Assembly: GCA_040880465.1 (NCBI GenBank)
Contig: JBBDIK010000012.1
Span: 124,001-188,000, forward strand
DNA from: JBBDIK01 sp040880465
GTDB taxonomy: Bacteria; Actinomycetota; UBA4738; JBBDHU01
DNA: 64,000 nucleotides
Direction: 5' to 3'
In this document: positions 50,744-59,700 of the stretch, one piece after another
Layout of the letters: every line of letters begins with the position of its first letter
How positions within the stretch are numbered: the stretch's first letter is position 1
Program-made: the position numbers and the translations under genes
Notes under the pieces: generated by a model
Seen by the model: only the letters and a program-made list of their open reading frames with translations
Told to the model about the DNA's origin: nothing
Database searches by the model: none

Positions 50744-51883
50744 ATGGGATACGACGCCGACGTCATCGTCATCGGGGGCGGGATCATGGGGACCGCCACT
50801 TCGTACGCGCTTGCGGTGCGTGGGGTGAAGACCATCCTGCTCGAACGGTTCCGGCTGGGGCATCTGCGGGGGAGTTCCGGAGGCCCGACCCGGATCTTCC
50901 GCCTCGCTATCGCGGAACCGCGCTACGCCCAGATGGCGGTGCCAGCCCTCGAAGCGTGGCGTTCGCTGGAGCGCGTTGCGGGGCAACCGCTCTTGGTAAC
51001 GACCGGCGGACTCGACATCGGCGAGAAGACGGAGCGGGCAGCCGAGTCGTTGGAGTCGATCGGCGCTCCGTTCGAATGGCTCACCACCGCCGACGCCCGG
51101 GAGCGCTGGCCGGGGATGCGCTTCGAGGACGGCGAGGAGATCCTGTTCCATCCCGGCGCAGGGGTTTGCTACGCGGAGCGCACGGTGTTGGCCCTGGCCG
51201 GGCTAGCCACCGAACGCGGAGCCGAGATCCGCGAAGAAACGCCAGTCGCGTGGCTTGACGTCGATGCCGATGGCGTTCAGGTCTCGACCGAAGGAGGAGA
51301 AACGCTGAAGGCGCCCGTCGCGGTCGTTACCGTCGGTTCGTGGGCTGGGCCGATGCTGCGTGAGGTGGGAATCGATCTGCAGCTGACGCCGACCGTCGAA
51401 CAGGTTTCGTACTTCCGGCTCGAGACGCCGTCACCGCTTCCGACCGTGATCGATTGGTCCGCGGCCGTCCCCGCATCCGAGGGGTTCCAATCCCGCGGTC
51501 CCTACGCCGTGCCCGATCCGGAGCACCCCGGGGACGTGAAGCTGGCCCTCCACATGTCCGGCCCGCCGGCCGATCCCGCCGAGGGGCCGTTCGAGGTTGA
51601 TCCTGCGCGGATCGAGGAGGTCGCGGCGTGGGCGGCTCGCAGGTTCGCACCGCTCGTTGAGACCCATCCGGCGCACACATGCCTCTATACGCGAACGCCC
51701 GACCACGACTTCGTCATCGACCGCGAGGGGCCGCTGGTGATCGGCTCACCGTGCAGCGGTCACGGCTTCAAGTTCGGCCCGCTGATCGGAGAACTCCTCG
51801 CCGACCTCGCCACCGGCGCGTCGCCGACCGTCGACCTCTTCGGATTCTCGGCCTCGCGCTCAGGAGTACGCGGCGGCCGATGA
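50744..51883 (+). CDS. FAD-dependent oxidase, monomeric sarcosine oxidase family
   Basis: The product is a 379-residue flavoprotein. The FAD-binding VIVIGGGIMGTATSYALAVRG opens the protein. The cysteine that carries covalent FAD in monomeric sarcosine oxidase matches CLYTRTPDHDFVID, and the C-terminal PCSGHGFKFGPLIGE is characteristic. It would oxidise an N-methyl amino acid such as sarcosine or N-methyltryptophan, releasing formaldehyde and hydrogen peroxide. A link to the one-carbon genes at 8-20 kb is possible, but they are 30 kb away. Confidence 0.9.
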   Translation: MGYDADVIVIGGGIMGTATSYALAVRGVKTILLERFRLGHLRGSSGGPTRIFRLAIAEPRYAQMAVPALEAWRSLERVAGQPLLVTTGGLDIGEKTERAAESLESIGAPFEWLTTADARERWPGMRFEDGEEILFHPGAGVCYAERTVLALAGLATERGAEIREETPVAWLDVDADGVQVSTEGGETLKAPVAVVTVGSWAGPMLREVGIDLQLTPTVEQVSYFRLETPSPLPTVIDWSAAVPASEGFQSRGPYAVPDPEHPGDVKLALHMSGPPADPAEGPFEVDPARIEEVAAWAARRFAPLVETHPAHTCLYTRTPDHDFVIDREGPLVIGSPCSGHGFKFGPLIGELLADLATGASPTVDLFGFSASRSGVRGGR

Positions 51884-51962
51884 AAGGAACGCGAGCAGGC
51901 CAGCTAGGGACAGCGCGGATAGTCGTCGTACGCTCTCCTGAGATCTATTCGGGGACGGGGAA

Positions 51963-52622
51963 TTGGACGACGAGGCGGCAAGCGTCAGCGAGATAGTCGA
52001 GCTGACCCCCAGGGAGGAGCACGTGAGACTCCTGCTTGCGCGATCACGAGTTCCCGAGACGGCCGAGATGTACCTTGCCGCCAAAGAGATGCTTGCCGGG
52101 GGCGTGAGAGACCTGGAAGCCCTTGTCGCCCTTGAGATGCGCGAAATCATGGACAAGATGTCCTCTGCCCACGACGCCCCAAAGTCGGACGGGCTAAAGA
52201 AGCGCACCCGGGATCTTCAGGGACACTGGGCGAAGGTGCAGGCTATGTCGCCTGACTGGACCGAAGGGCAGGTTTTGAGCGGACCCCTCGCGGCATTCCT
52301 TGGCGAGACGAAAGCGTTCTTCGGAGACTTCGAGACTGAGCACCAGACCAGATCGGCACGACCCCTAGCTGTTCTGGACGCTACGGATGTTTCCGGTCTT
52401 CCAGCACCTGACCCAGTCAGAAGGCAGTTCGCTAGCGAGTGGCTCGAATTGGACTCCTATTTCAACAACGGAGCGCACCACGTCGTTTCCAGCAGGGCGC
52501 TAGAAGCGATGGTCACGAGGCTTGAGGGCCTTCTCTTGAGACTGCTCGAAGCCCGACCAGCCGACGTGTACCCGGTCCTCGACGCATTGATCGAGCAAGG
52601 GGAGGAGGAATTCGGTGGGTAG
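51963..52622 (+). CDS. Low-GC cassette protein 1 (unknown, helical)
   Basis: This is a 219-residue protein of unknown function, predicted from its sequence to be mostly helical. It has no signal peptide and no recognised catalytic motif. It begins with TTG 51963 (LDDEAASVSEIVELTP), and an acidic N-terminus precedes an amphipathic core. Its end overlaps the start of the 947-residue protein by 8 bases, so the two are co-expressed. Base composition drops from this gene on, and rare codons for this GC-rich genome become common, suggesting acquisition from elsewhere. Confidence 0.75.
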   Translation: MDDEAASVSEIVELTPREEHVRLLLARSRVPETAEMYLAAKEMLAGGVRDLEALVALEMREIMDKMSSAHDAPKSDGLKKRTRDLQGHWAKVQAMSPDWTEGQVLSGPLAAFLGETKAFFGDFETEHQTRSARPLAVLDATDVSGLPAPDPVRRQFASEWLELDSYFNNGAHHVVSSRALEAMVTRLEGLLLRLLEARPADVYPVLDALIEQGEEEFGG

Positions 52623-55458
52623 CGTGCCGATCGATGACGTCGTTCGCCAGATCCGCGACACCATTACGCGTGGTGATGAGGCGCAGTACTTCTTCCAACA
52701 GCTGAAGTCACCGGACTGGCTAGCCCCTTTGAAGCGCGCGGGCTTCTTTGACGCCCTCCCTCCACTCGAGGAACTACCCGAGGGATACGTCCGTTTCCCA
52801 ACCTGGCCAGCTGCGGGATACCTAGAGAGGATGGCCCAGCTTGCGCCGGGCGAAGTTGCGGAAATCATTCTCAATCTTGGCCTCACCAAGAACGCCCGGG
52901 CCATCGCTGGTGTCGTTGAGGTCGCGCTCGCGCTTCCTCCTGATCGAGCAGGACGAGTCGCACCGATGGCAAGTGTCTGGTTGGAACAATCAGCACAGCT
53001 GTATGTGCCGGATGCTCTTGGCAAGCTCATGGCTTACTTGGCCAAGGCGGGAGAGATACGAGGGGCTCGGCAAGTGGCTGAAGCCTTGTTGTTCCTGGAG
53101 AGATCTCCCGACATCCAGATCGGGGATGGTCTGACGATGCCGGCGCACGCCAGGGTGCGGTTCGCCAAACACGACCTAGCCGAAATCCTGGAAACGAGTT
53201 TCGCTGACTTGGCACGCGCTGATCCCATCCCGACCGTTCAACTTCTAGCCACCAAGTTGGCCTTGGCGATACGCCTCCCGCGCGAAAAGGAGCTCCGGAG
53301 CGCATACGAGGACTACTCGTACATATGGAAATCGGATCTGCGTGCGCCAGACAACGACCATGAGGTAGAAGGCTATTTGGTAAGTGCCGTTCTCGCCATA
53401 TCGCGAATGGTCGTCGAAAGTGATCCGGGCGCGCTGTCATCAATAGTCGACCTTCTTTGGGTTGAAGAGCTCCTCATTCACGATCGGGTGGCGACGCTTC
53501 TCGTGGCCGAGCTGGCGCCAGAGGGAGATCCGCTGCTGACTCAAACCCTTTCCCGTCCACGGCTCGCTGAGAACTCACATCTCTGGGAAGAGGTTGAGCA
53601 GCTGGTGGCTCGACTCAGTGAAGTACCAAAGGATGCGCGAGACACTTTTGTTGCTCGGCTTCTCTGGGTTGAGCCCGAATCAATTGACGAGGATGCTGAC
53701 GATGAGCTGCGCCAGCGTGTTTCGCTCCGAGCCGACCGTTCATTGACGATCAAGTTGGGGTCCCTGCCAGCCAGCTTCCTCACCCCCGAGCAACACCGCG
53801 ATCTTGAGAATGCGCAAGGCCGTCTGAGCGCCTACCGATCAACACTGCCCGGCGAGCTCGAAGGAGACAAGGCTCTGCACGATGCAGCAGAGAGCCTTGG
53901 AGGCCTGACACCCGCGGAGGTCATCGCGCTTATTGAGGAGGTCGATGCTGCAAGTCCTGTGACCCAAGATGCCCTCGAACATCTGGGGGACGCATTCACC
54001 GCACGGGTAGCCAGCGATGCGCCCGCCTTCTCCGGTTTGGCCCAGCAGCTTGAGGGGCTCTCCCCCCTGGCTGTTCAGAGCTTCATGCGGGGCCTGCGTC
54101 AGTCGGAGGCTGACGAACCACTTTCATGGAGACCACTCCTTTCACTCATGGCATGGGTAGTTGATCAGCCCCGAGCTGACTCTGAGGCAAGGCGGTCGCA
54201 CCCCGACATCGATCCCGGCTGGGCCTGGACCCGCGACACCGCCATTGACCTTGTCGATGATGCGTTGCGCAAGCCGGCATCCCGTCCCCGTGACATGGAC
54301 GATGTTCGTGAACCGTTTTGGGGAGTCATACGGCTCCTGGCCGATGATCCGGATCCCGATTCAGATCGCGACAAGGAAGTGATGGAGCGGTCGCGGGAGC
54401 ACCGAGCTGTGGGCGGACCGGCGGCCGAACTGTCCATCAACTCAATCCGAGGGCGGGCACTGCACGCGGCGTTCAACTATCTTCGCTGGATTATCGAGAG
54501 CGACGAGCCATCGGCCAAGGGCGCGACGTTGAGTTTCCTCGCGCCCGGGCTGCTGTCTCTCGTTGAGGAGAAGCTTGAAACCGACCCGTCACCTGCCGTT
54601 CGGTCGGTGATCGGAACGAACATGGTTCTACTCGACTGGGTAGATCCAGTGTGGGTGCAGGATTCCAGGGAGAAGGTCTTTAGTCGTAGCGGCACGGGGT
54701 TGGATGTGCTCGGGCAAGCCGCCTGGGACAGCTTCATCACATTCACTCGAAATCCCGGGCGCCTTTTCTCCACCTTGCAAACCGAGTTTGAGATTGCGGT
54801 TCAGGCGCTCGATGCCGCAGCGGATTCGCGCAGGGATCGCGAGTCACCCGCGGCCAATCTGGGTCAACACATCGTGGTCAGATACTGGTTCGGTGACCTT
54901 TCGCTGGATTCGCCTTTCATCGAGGGCTACTTCGAGCGGGCGGCGGGTGGCGACAGGGCCAATGCCCTGACATTCATCGGTCGAAACCTGAAGTTGGCGG
55001 AACCTGAGGTCGTCCAGCGGGTCATAGAGCTATGGGAGTGGCGTCGTAGCGCAATCGCCTTCGACACGGCAGCCCCCGACGGCTATCGACAAGAACTAGC
55101 GGCATTTGGCTGGTGGGCAAAGGCACCCAACCTTGACGCCGGGTGGGTAGTGGATCAGCTTCTCTTCGTGACGAGCCTGGGTGTATCCCCAGATCTTGAG
55201 CATCTCGTGACCCAGCGCCTCGTCGAGGCAGTCCACGACTTCCCGCTTTCCGTCGCTCAAGTGACGGAACACATCATCATCAACGACCGGGATGCCTGGC
55301 TATTTCAGGGGCCGATCGACGACTTCACAGTCATCCTCTCGGCGCTTGCCGATACGCGACCCAGCGAAGCATGGAGCATCGGCTACGGCGTGGCCAACAG
55401 GCTTGTAGCGATGGGCAACAAGTCGCTCATGCGGTTTGCCGCGACCCCAAATGAGTAA
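52615..55458 (+). CDS. Low-GC cassette protein 2 (large helical-repeat protein)
   Basis: This is a 947-residue protein with no recognised enzyme motif, Walker A included. It is leucine- and alanine-rich with repeating amphipathic helices throughout, suggesting a HEAT/ARM-like solenoid scaffold. The N-terminal YFFQQLKSPDWLAPLKRAGF segment is distinctive: aromatic, proline and tryptophan residues in a regular spacing. GC content in two 60-base lines I counted (53341 and 53641) is about 52-53%, against 70% for a line in dnaE2 (58141). It starts with GTG and overlaps both neighbours. Role unknown; a defence or sensor scaffold is only a guess. Confidence 0.8.
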   Translation: MGSVPIDDVVRQIRDTITRGDEAQYFFQQLKSPDWLAPLKRAGFFDALPPLEELPEGYVRFPTWPAAGYLERMAQLAPGEVAEIILNLGLTKNARAIAGVVEVALALPPDRAGRVAPMASVWLEQSAQLYVPDALGKLMAYLAKAGEIRGARQVAEALLFLERSPDIQIGDGLTMPAHARVRFAKHDLAEILETSFADLARADPIPTVQLLATKLALAIRLPREKELRSAYEDYSYIWKSDLRAPDNDHEVEGYLVSAVLAISRMVVESDPGALSSIVDLLWVEELLIHDRVATLLVAELAPEGDPLLTQTLSRPRLAENSHLWEEVEQLVARLSEVPKDARDTFVARLLWVEPESIDEDADDELRQRVSLRADRSLTIKLGSLPASFLTPEQHRDLENAQGRLSAYRSTLPGELEGDKALHDAAESLGGLTPAEVIALIEEVDAASPVTQDALEHLGDAFTARVASDAPAFSGLAQQLEGLSPLAVQSFMRGLRQSEADEPLSWRPLLSLMAWVVDQPRADSEARRSHPDIDPGWAWTRDTAIDLVDDALRKPASRPRDMDDVREPFWGVIRLLADDPDPDSDRDKEVMERSREHRAVGGPAAELSINSIRGRALHAAFNYLRWIIESDEPSAKGATLSFLAPGLLSLVEEKLETDPSPAVRSVIGTNMVLLDWVDPVWVQDSREKVFSRSGTGLDVLGQAAWDSFITFTRNPGRLFSTLQTEFEIAVQALDAAADSRRDRESPAANLGQHIVVRYWFGDLSLDSPFIEGYFERAAGGDRANALTFIGRNLKLAEPEVVQRVIELWEWRRSAIAFDTAAPDGYRQELAAFGWWAKAPNLDAGWVVDQLLFVTSLGVSPDLEHLVTQRLVEAVHDFPLSVAQVTEHIIINDRDAWLFQGPIDDFTVILSALADTRPSEAWSIGYGVANRLVAMGNKSLMRFAATPNE

Positions 55459-56275
55459 CAAGGATCACCGACGCTTCTTGCGGCTGAAGGCCACGCGGCG
55501 TGGCTACTTCGAGAATGCGGCCGAACGGCTGGCCGACGCCGGGAGGCTCCACCTGGACCTAGAGGTTGGATCCTTCGATACCTCCATCGTCGTGCACGGC
55601 TCCGCCGATGGCGCAGGGGAAGGTTGGGTCGAGGCTAGGGGGAACACGTGGGGATCTGGCGTTCAGGTTGAGTGGGAGACGCGGGAAGAGCTCATCGAGA
55701 TCCTCGCAAACGACCTGATGGGCTCTGCCGCCAACTTTCCAGGGGTGGGCGAACGCATCCCCTTGGATCCCATGGACCCGGATTCCGTCGGTAGCCGAGG
55801 CGAGCCATCTGGTAGCCGCTTCCGCAATCTTTTCGACGAGGCCGATGCGCTCTCTCGCGCAGGTCTCGATCCCAGTGAAGTTGTGCTTGAGGTTGGGAGA
55901 TGTGCAGACATCACCACGTTCGGGGACCTGGACACGGCGGGTGCCTCATGGGTGTATGTCATGGTCACCGACACGTCGCTTCGTTGGCTTCCGCTCGGAT
56001 CTCCGGAAACGCCTGCGGTTCTCGCCCTCGATGCCGTGGAGTCTCCTGTCGATGCTCGGTGGCGCCAGCGCTGCGCCTTGGTGTTGCGACACGAGGAGCT
56101 CATCAGAACGCACCTGTCTGCTGATCACGATTGGGTGACTGGGCCCTTGAAGTTGGTAGTTCTGGCTTTCTCCCACGCGCACACCAAGGCCGCAGACGCC
56201 TTGCGGGCCCAGCTGGAAGCTCGGAGCATGCACGTCGAGATTCTCGATCTGCCTAGTTCGGGGCTTCCGAAGTAG
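55451..56275 (+). CDS. Low-GC cassette protein 3 (unknown, possible PH-like C-terminal domain)
   Basis: This is a 274-residue soluble protein. The N-terminal half is a basic helix plus mixed alpha/beta sequence (LEVGSFDTSIVVHGSADGAG). The C-terminal 110 residues (WVYVMVTDTSLRWLPLG ... LALDAVESPVDARW) faintly resemble bacterial PH-like domains, but similarity is too weak to name. ATG 55451 overlaps the stop of the 947-residue protein by 8 bases, completing a three-gene operon. After it, composition returns to high GC and the SOS cassette begins. No function is assigned. Confidence 0.75.
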   Translation: MSNKDHRRFLRLKATRRGYFENAAERLADAGRLHLDLEVGSFDTSIVVHGSADGAGEGWVEARGNTWGSGVQVEWETREELIEILANDLMGSAANFPGVGERIPLDPMDPDSVGSRGEPSGSRFRNLFDEADALSRAGLDPSEVVLEVGRCADITTFGDLDTAGASWVYVMVTDTSLRWLPLGSPETPAVLALDAVESPVDARWRQRCALVLRHEELIRTHLSADHDWVTGPLKLVVLAFSHAHTKAADALRAQLEARSMHVEILDLPSSGLPK

Positions 56276-56374
56276 CCAACACCCACCCTGGGTTTTGCGT
56301 TTCAGCAGATCATCCCCATAGACCCAATCTCATCTTGACGGATGTCGGACCCTCGGCGTATCGTTCAAGGTCCA

Positions 56375-56390
56375 TCGAACATACGTTCGA
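56375..56390. promoter_or_regulatory. LexA (SOS) box upstream of DUF6504-dnaE2
   Basis: TCGAACATACGTTCGA fits the actinobacterial LexA consensus and differs from the box at 2675 in one central base plus flanks. It lies 51 bases before the DUF6504 ATG and predicts damage induction of the downstream mutagenesis genes. Confidence 0.88.
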
Positions 56391-56440
56391 TTCCCCGAGA
56401 CGGCAGGCCTGGAGGCAGGCACGAGCAGGAAGGGCGGGGG

Positions 56441-56686
56441 ATGGCGAAGCGATACGACGACGACGTCCAGGTGCAGGAGGACGCCGGGATGCCGGCCTCC
56501 TTCTCCTGGCGAGGCAAGCCCTACCGGATCACCGACGTGATCGGGCGATGGGTCATCGAGGGCCGCTGGTGGGCCGACGGCCGCGACCGCGAGTACTGGC
56601 GTGTCCAGGCACAGGGTGGCGCGGTCTGGGACCTCTATCACGACCGCCGGGCCCGCCGCTGGCACCTCGAACGGCTCTGGGATTGA
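56441..56686 (+). CDS. DUF6504 family protein (mutasome-associated)
   Basis: This is an 81-residue protein with a small beta-rich domain. The sequence SFSWRGKPYRITDVIGRW and YWRVQAQGGAVWDLYHDR, followed by a basic tail, is typical of DUF6504. In actinobacteria this domain often lies beside or is fused to ImuB/DinB-type polymerases. ATG 56441 is preceded by AGGGCGGGGG. It starts 51 bases after the LexA box and 18 bases before dnaE2, so the two form one SOS operon. It may be a small factor of the mutasome. ImuA and ImuB are not encoded here. Confidence 0.8.
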   Translation: MAKRYDDDVQVQEDAGMPASFSWRGKPYRITDVIGRWVIEGRWWADGRDREYWRVQAQGGAVWDLYHDRRARRWHLERLWD

Positions 56687-56704
56687 TGCGCGGGCCCCGC
56701 CGCA

Positions 56705-59700
56705 ATGTCCTCCCCCTCGTTCGCCCACCTTGATGTCCGGTCCTTCTTCTCGCTGAAGGACGGGGCGTTCTCACCCGAAGACCTGGCGTCCCGGGCCGCG
56801 CACCTCGGCATGCCCGCGGTCGCCATGACCGACCGCGACGGGCTCTACGGCGCCGCCCGGTTCGTCGCCGCATGCGAACGCGAAGGCGTGAAGCCGATCC
56901 TCGGCGCGACCCTGACCCTCGCCGACGGGAGGGACGGGAGTGTCGCGGCACAGCGTCGTCGAGGTCCCGAGCGGCAGCGAAGGGATCCGAGCAGCGAGCA
57001 CGCGGCACCTCCCGGCCCCCAAGGTCTGCACGTCGTCCTCATCGCGACGAACGGGACCGGCTACGCGAATCTGTGCCGACTCGTCACCGATGCGCACATG
57101 GCGGGCACCCGGGGGGACCCGTCGCTGGCGGTCGAGCAGATCTGTGCGCATGCCGAGGGACTTGCGGTGATCCTCGGGCCGCGTTCACCATCCGGCCGCC
57201 TGGCAATCGCAGGGGAGGGGGAGCGGGCGGTGCGCGTGCTGGAACCGTGGCGGGAGGCGTTCGGGCATCGCGCGTTCATCGGGGTCGAGCACCGGATGGA
57301 ACGGGACTCGAACGCCGAGATCCGCGCGCTGCTGCGCCTAGCCGACCGTGCCGGTCTGCGATCGGTCGCGACGAATCCGGTGCGCTACCTCGTCCGCGAG
57401 GACGCGTTCCTGGCCGATGCGCTCGAGTGCATGCGCAAGATCGTGCCGCTCGCGCCGACCAACGTGACGCGCACCAACGCCGAGGGGTTCCTCAAACCGG
57501 CCCGGGCGATGCGGGCGCTCTTCGCCGAACGTCCGGACCTGTGCGATGCGACCCTCGAGATTGCCGAGGCGTGCACGTTCGATCTGGAGCTGCACCGGAT
57601 CCGGTTCCCGGACTTCCCGGTGACCGACGGGCGCGGCGCCGAAGCGGTCCTGCAGGACCGATGCCTGCGCGGGCTGGACGACCGCGGGGTCGGGCGCACC
57701 CGCGAGGTCGAGGACCGCTTGGTCCACGAGCTGTGCATGATCGGCGAGCTGGGCTACGCCGCGTACTTCCTGACCGTCGCCGACATCTGCGCGGACATCC
57801 GGGCCATGGGCATCCGGGCCGCCTGCCGCGGATCGGCCGCCTCCAGCCTGGTCACGTACGCGCTTCGCATCTCGGACGTGGACGCGGTCCGCCACGACCT
57901 GGTCTTCGAGCGGTTCCTGAACCCGCTGCGTGACGAACTGCCCGACATCGATGTCGACGTGGAGTCCGCGCGGCGCGAGGACGTCTACGACATGGTCCTG
58001 TCGCGCTACGGCGACGAACGCGCGGCCTGCGTCGCGATGATCGACACCTACCGGGCGCGCGCGGCGGTCCGCGAGGTCGGCAAGATGCTCGGCCTGCCCG
58101 AGCCCGAGGTCGGGGTCATCGCGAAAGCCTTCCCCCACATCGGTGCCAAGCACTTGCGCAAGGCGATCGAGGCGCTCCCGGAGCTGGCGGGCTCCAACCT
58201 GAACGCCGGCCAGCTCGAGCTGCTGTTCACGATCGCCGAACGCTTGGACGGGTTCCCGCGCCACATCGCGCTGCACCCCAGCGGCATCGTGCTCTCCAAC
58301 GACGAGCTGGTCCGCCGCGTCCCGATGGAACGCTCGTTCCAGGGCTACCGCATGATCCACGCCGACAAGGACGACGTCGAGCTGCTCGGCTATCTCAAGC
58401 TGGACGTGCTCGGGGTGCGGATGTTCTCGGCGATGCGCCACGCTCAGGACGAACTCGCCCGCGTCGAGCATCTCAAGCTCGATCTGGACCGCATCCCGAC
58501 CGATGACGCCGCGACGTTCGAGCTGATCCGCGCCTCGGACACGATCGGCTGTTTCCAGATCGAATCGCCCGGCCAGCGCGAGCTGCTCCAGAAGTTCCAG
58601 CCACAGAAGTGGGAGGACCTGATCATCGACATCTCGCTGTTCCGGCCGGGGCCGGTGAAATCCGACATGGTCACGCCGTTCCTGCGCCGTCGCCACGGCA
58701 TGGAGGCGCCGGAGTACCCGCACGAGGCGATGCGTCCCGCGCTGCGCGAGACCTACGGCGTGATCGTCTACCACGAGCAGGTGATGCGGGTGCTGGCCGC
58801 GATCGGTGGGTACTCGCTGTCGGAAGCCGATGCCGTCCGCCGGGCGCTGGGCGGGGACGAGGCGGCGGTCCGGCGCCTGCGCGCCGACTTCCTGGGGCGG
58901 GCCGAGTCGCGCGGCATCGCCCGCGCGATCGCCGAACCCGTCTGGAACCACGTCGCGCAGTTCGCCTCGTTCGGCTTCTGCAAAGCGCACGCCGCCGCGT
59001 TCGCCGTCCCCACCTACCAGTCCGCCTACCTCAAGGCGCATCACCCGGCGTTCCTCATGGCCGGGCTCCTCACCCACGACCCCGGGATGTACCCCCGCCG
59101 CCTGATCCTCGAAGACGCCCGCGAACACGGCATCGCGATCCTCCCGCTCGACGTCAACCTGAGTGAACCGGATTACGTCGTCGAGATCGTGGATGGCCCT
59201 GGGGGCCGGGAGGTGCCGCGTGCTCGCTGCTCGGATCCCGTCGCTCCCGCTCGGGACCTCGACGACGCTGTGCCGCGACACTCCCGTCCCTCCGGTACGG
59301 AGGCTTCTCGATATGGCATCCGGTTGGCCCTGAAAGACGTCCATGGGATCAGCGACGCCGAAGTCCGTTCCATATCGGAGGTGCGGTCGGAGAAGCCGTT
59401 CGCCGACGTAGGGGACTTCACGCGGCGAGCGCAGGTCTCGCGACCGGTGACCGAGGCGATCACGCATGCCGGTGGGTTCGACGCCATCGGTGGTCACGTG
59501 GACGATACCCGGCGCGACCGGCTGTTCACCGCGATGACGACGGAGCCCCAACGCGAGGGTGAGCAGATGGCGCTGGCGATCCACCAGCCTGTCGCGACGT
59601 CGCTGCGCGACTACTCCGACGCCGAACGCGTCCGCGCCGAGCTCGAGGTCATGGGGGTCGACGCGTCACGGCACATCATCTCGTTCTACGAACCGCTGCT

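Noticed and set aside
57338..59584. 748-residue open frame antisense to dnaE2
   Set aside because: It is a composition artefact opposite a well-supported polymerase gene.
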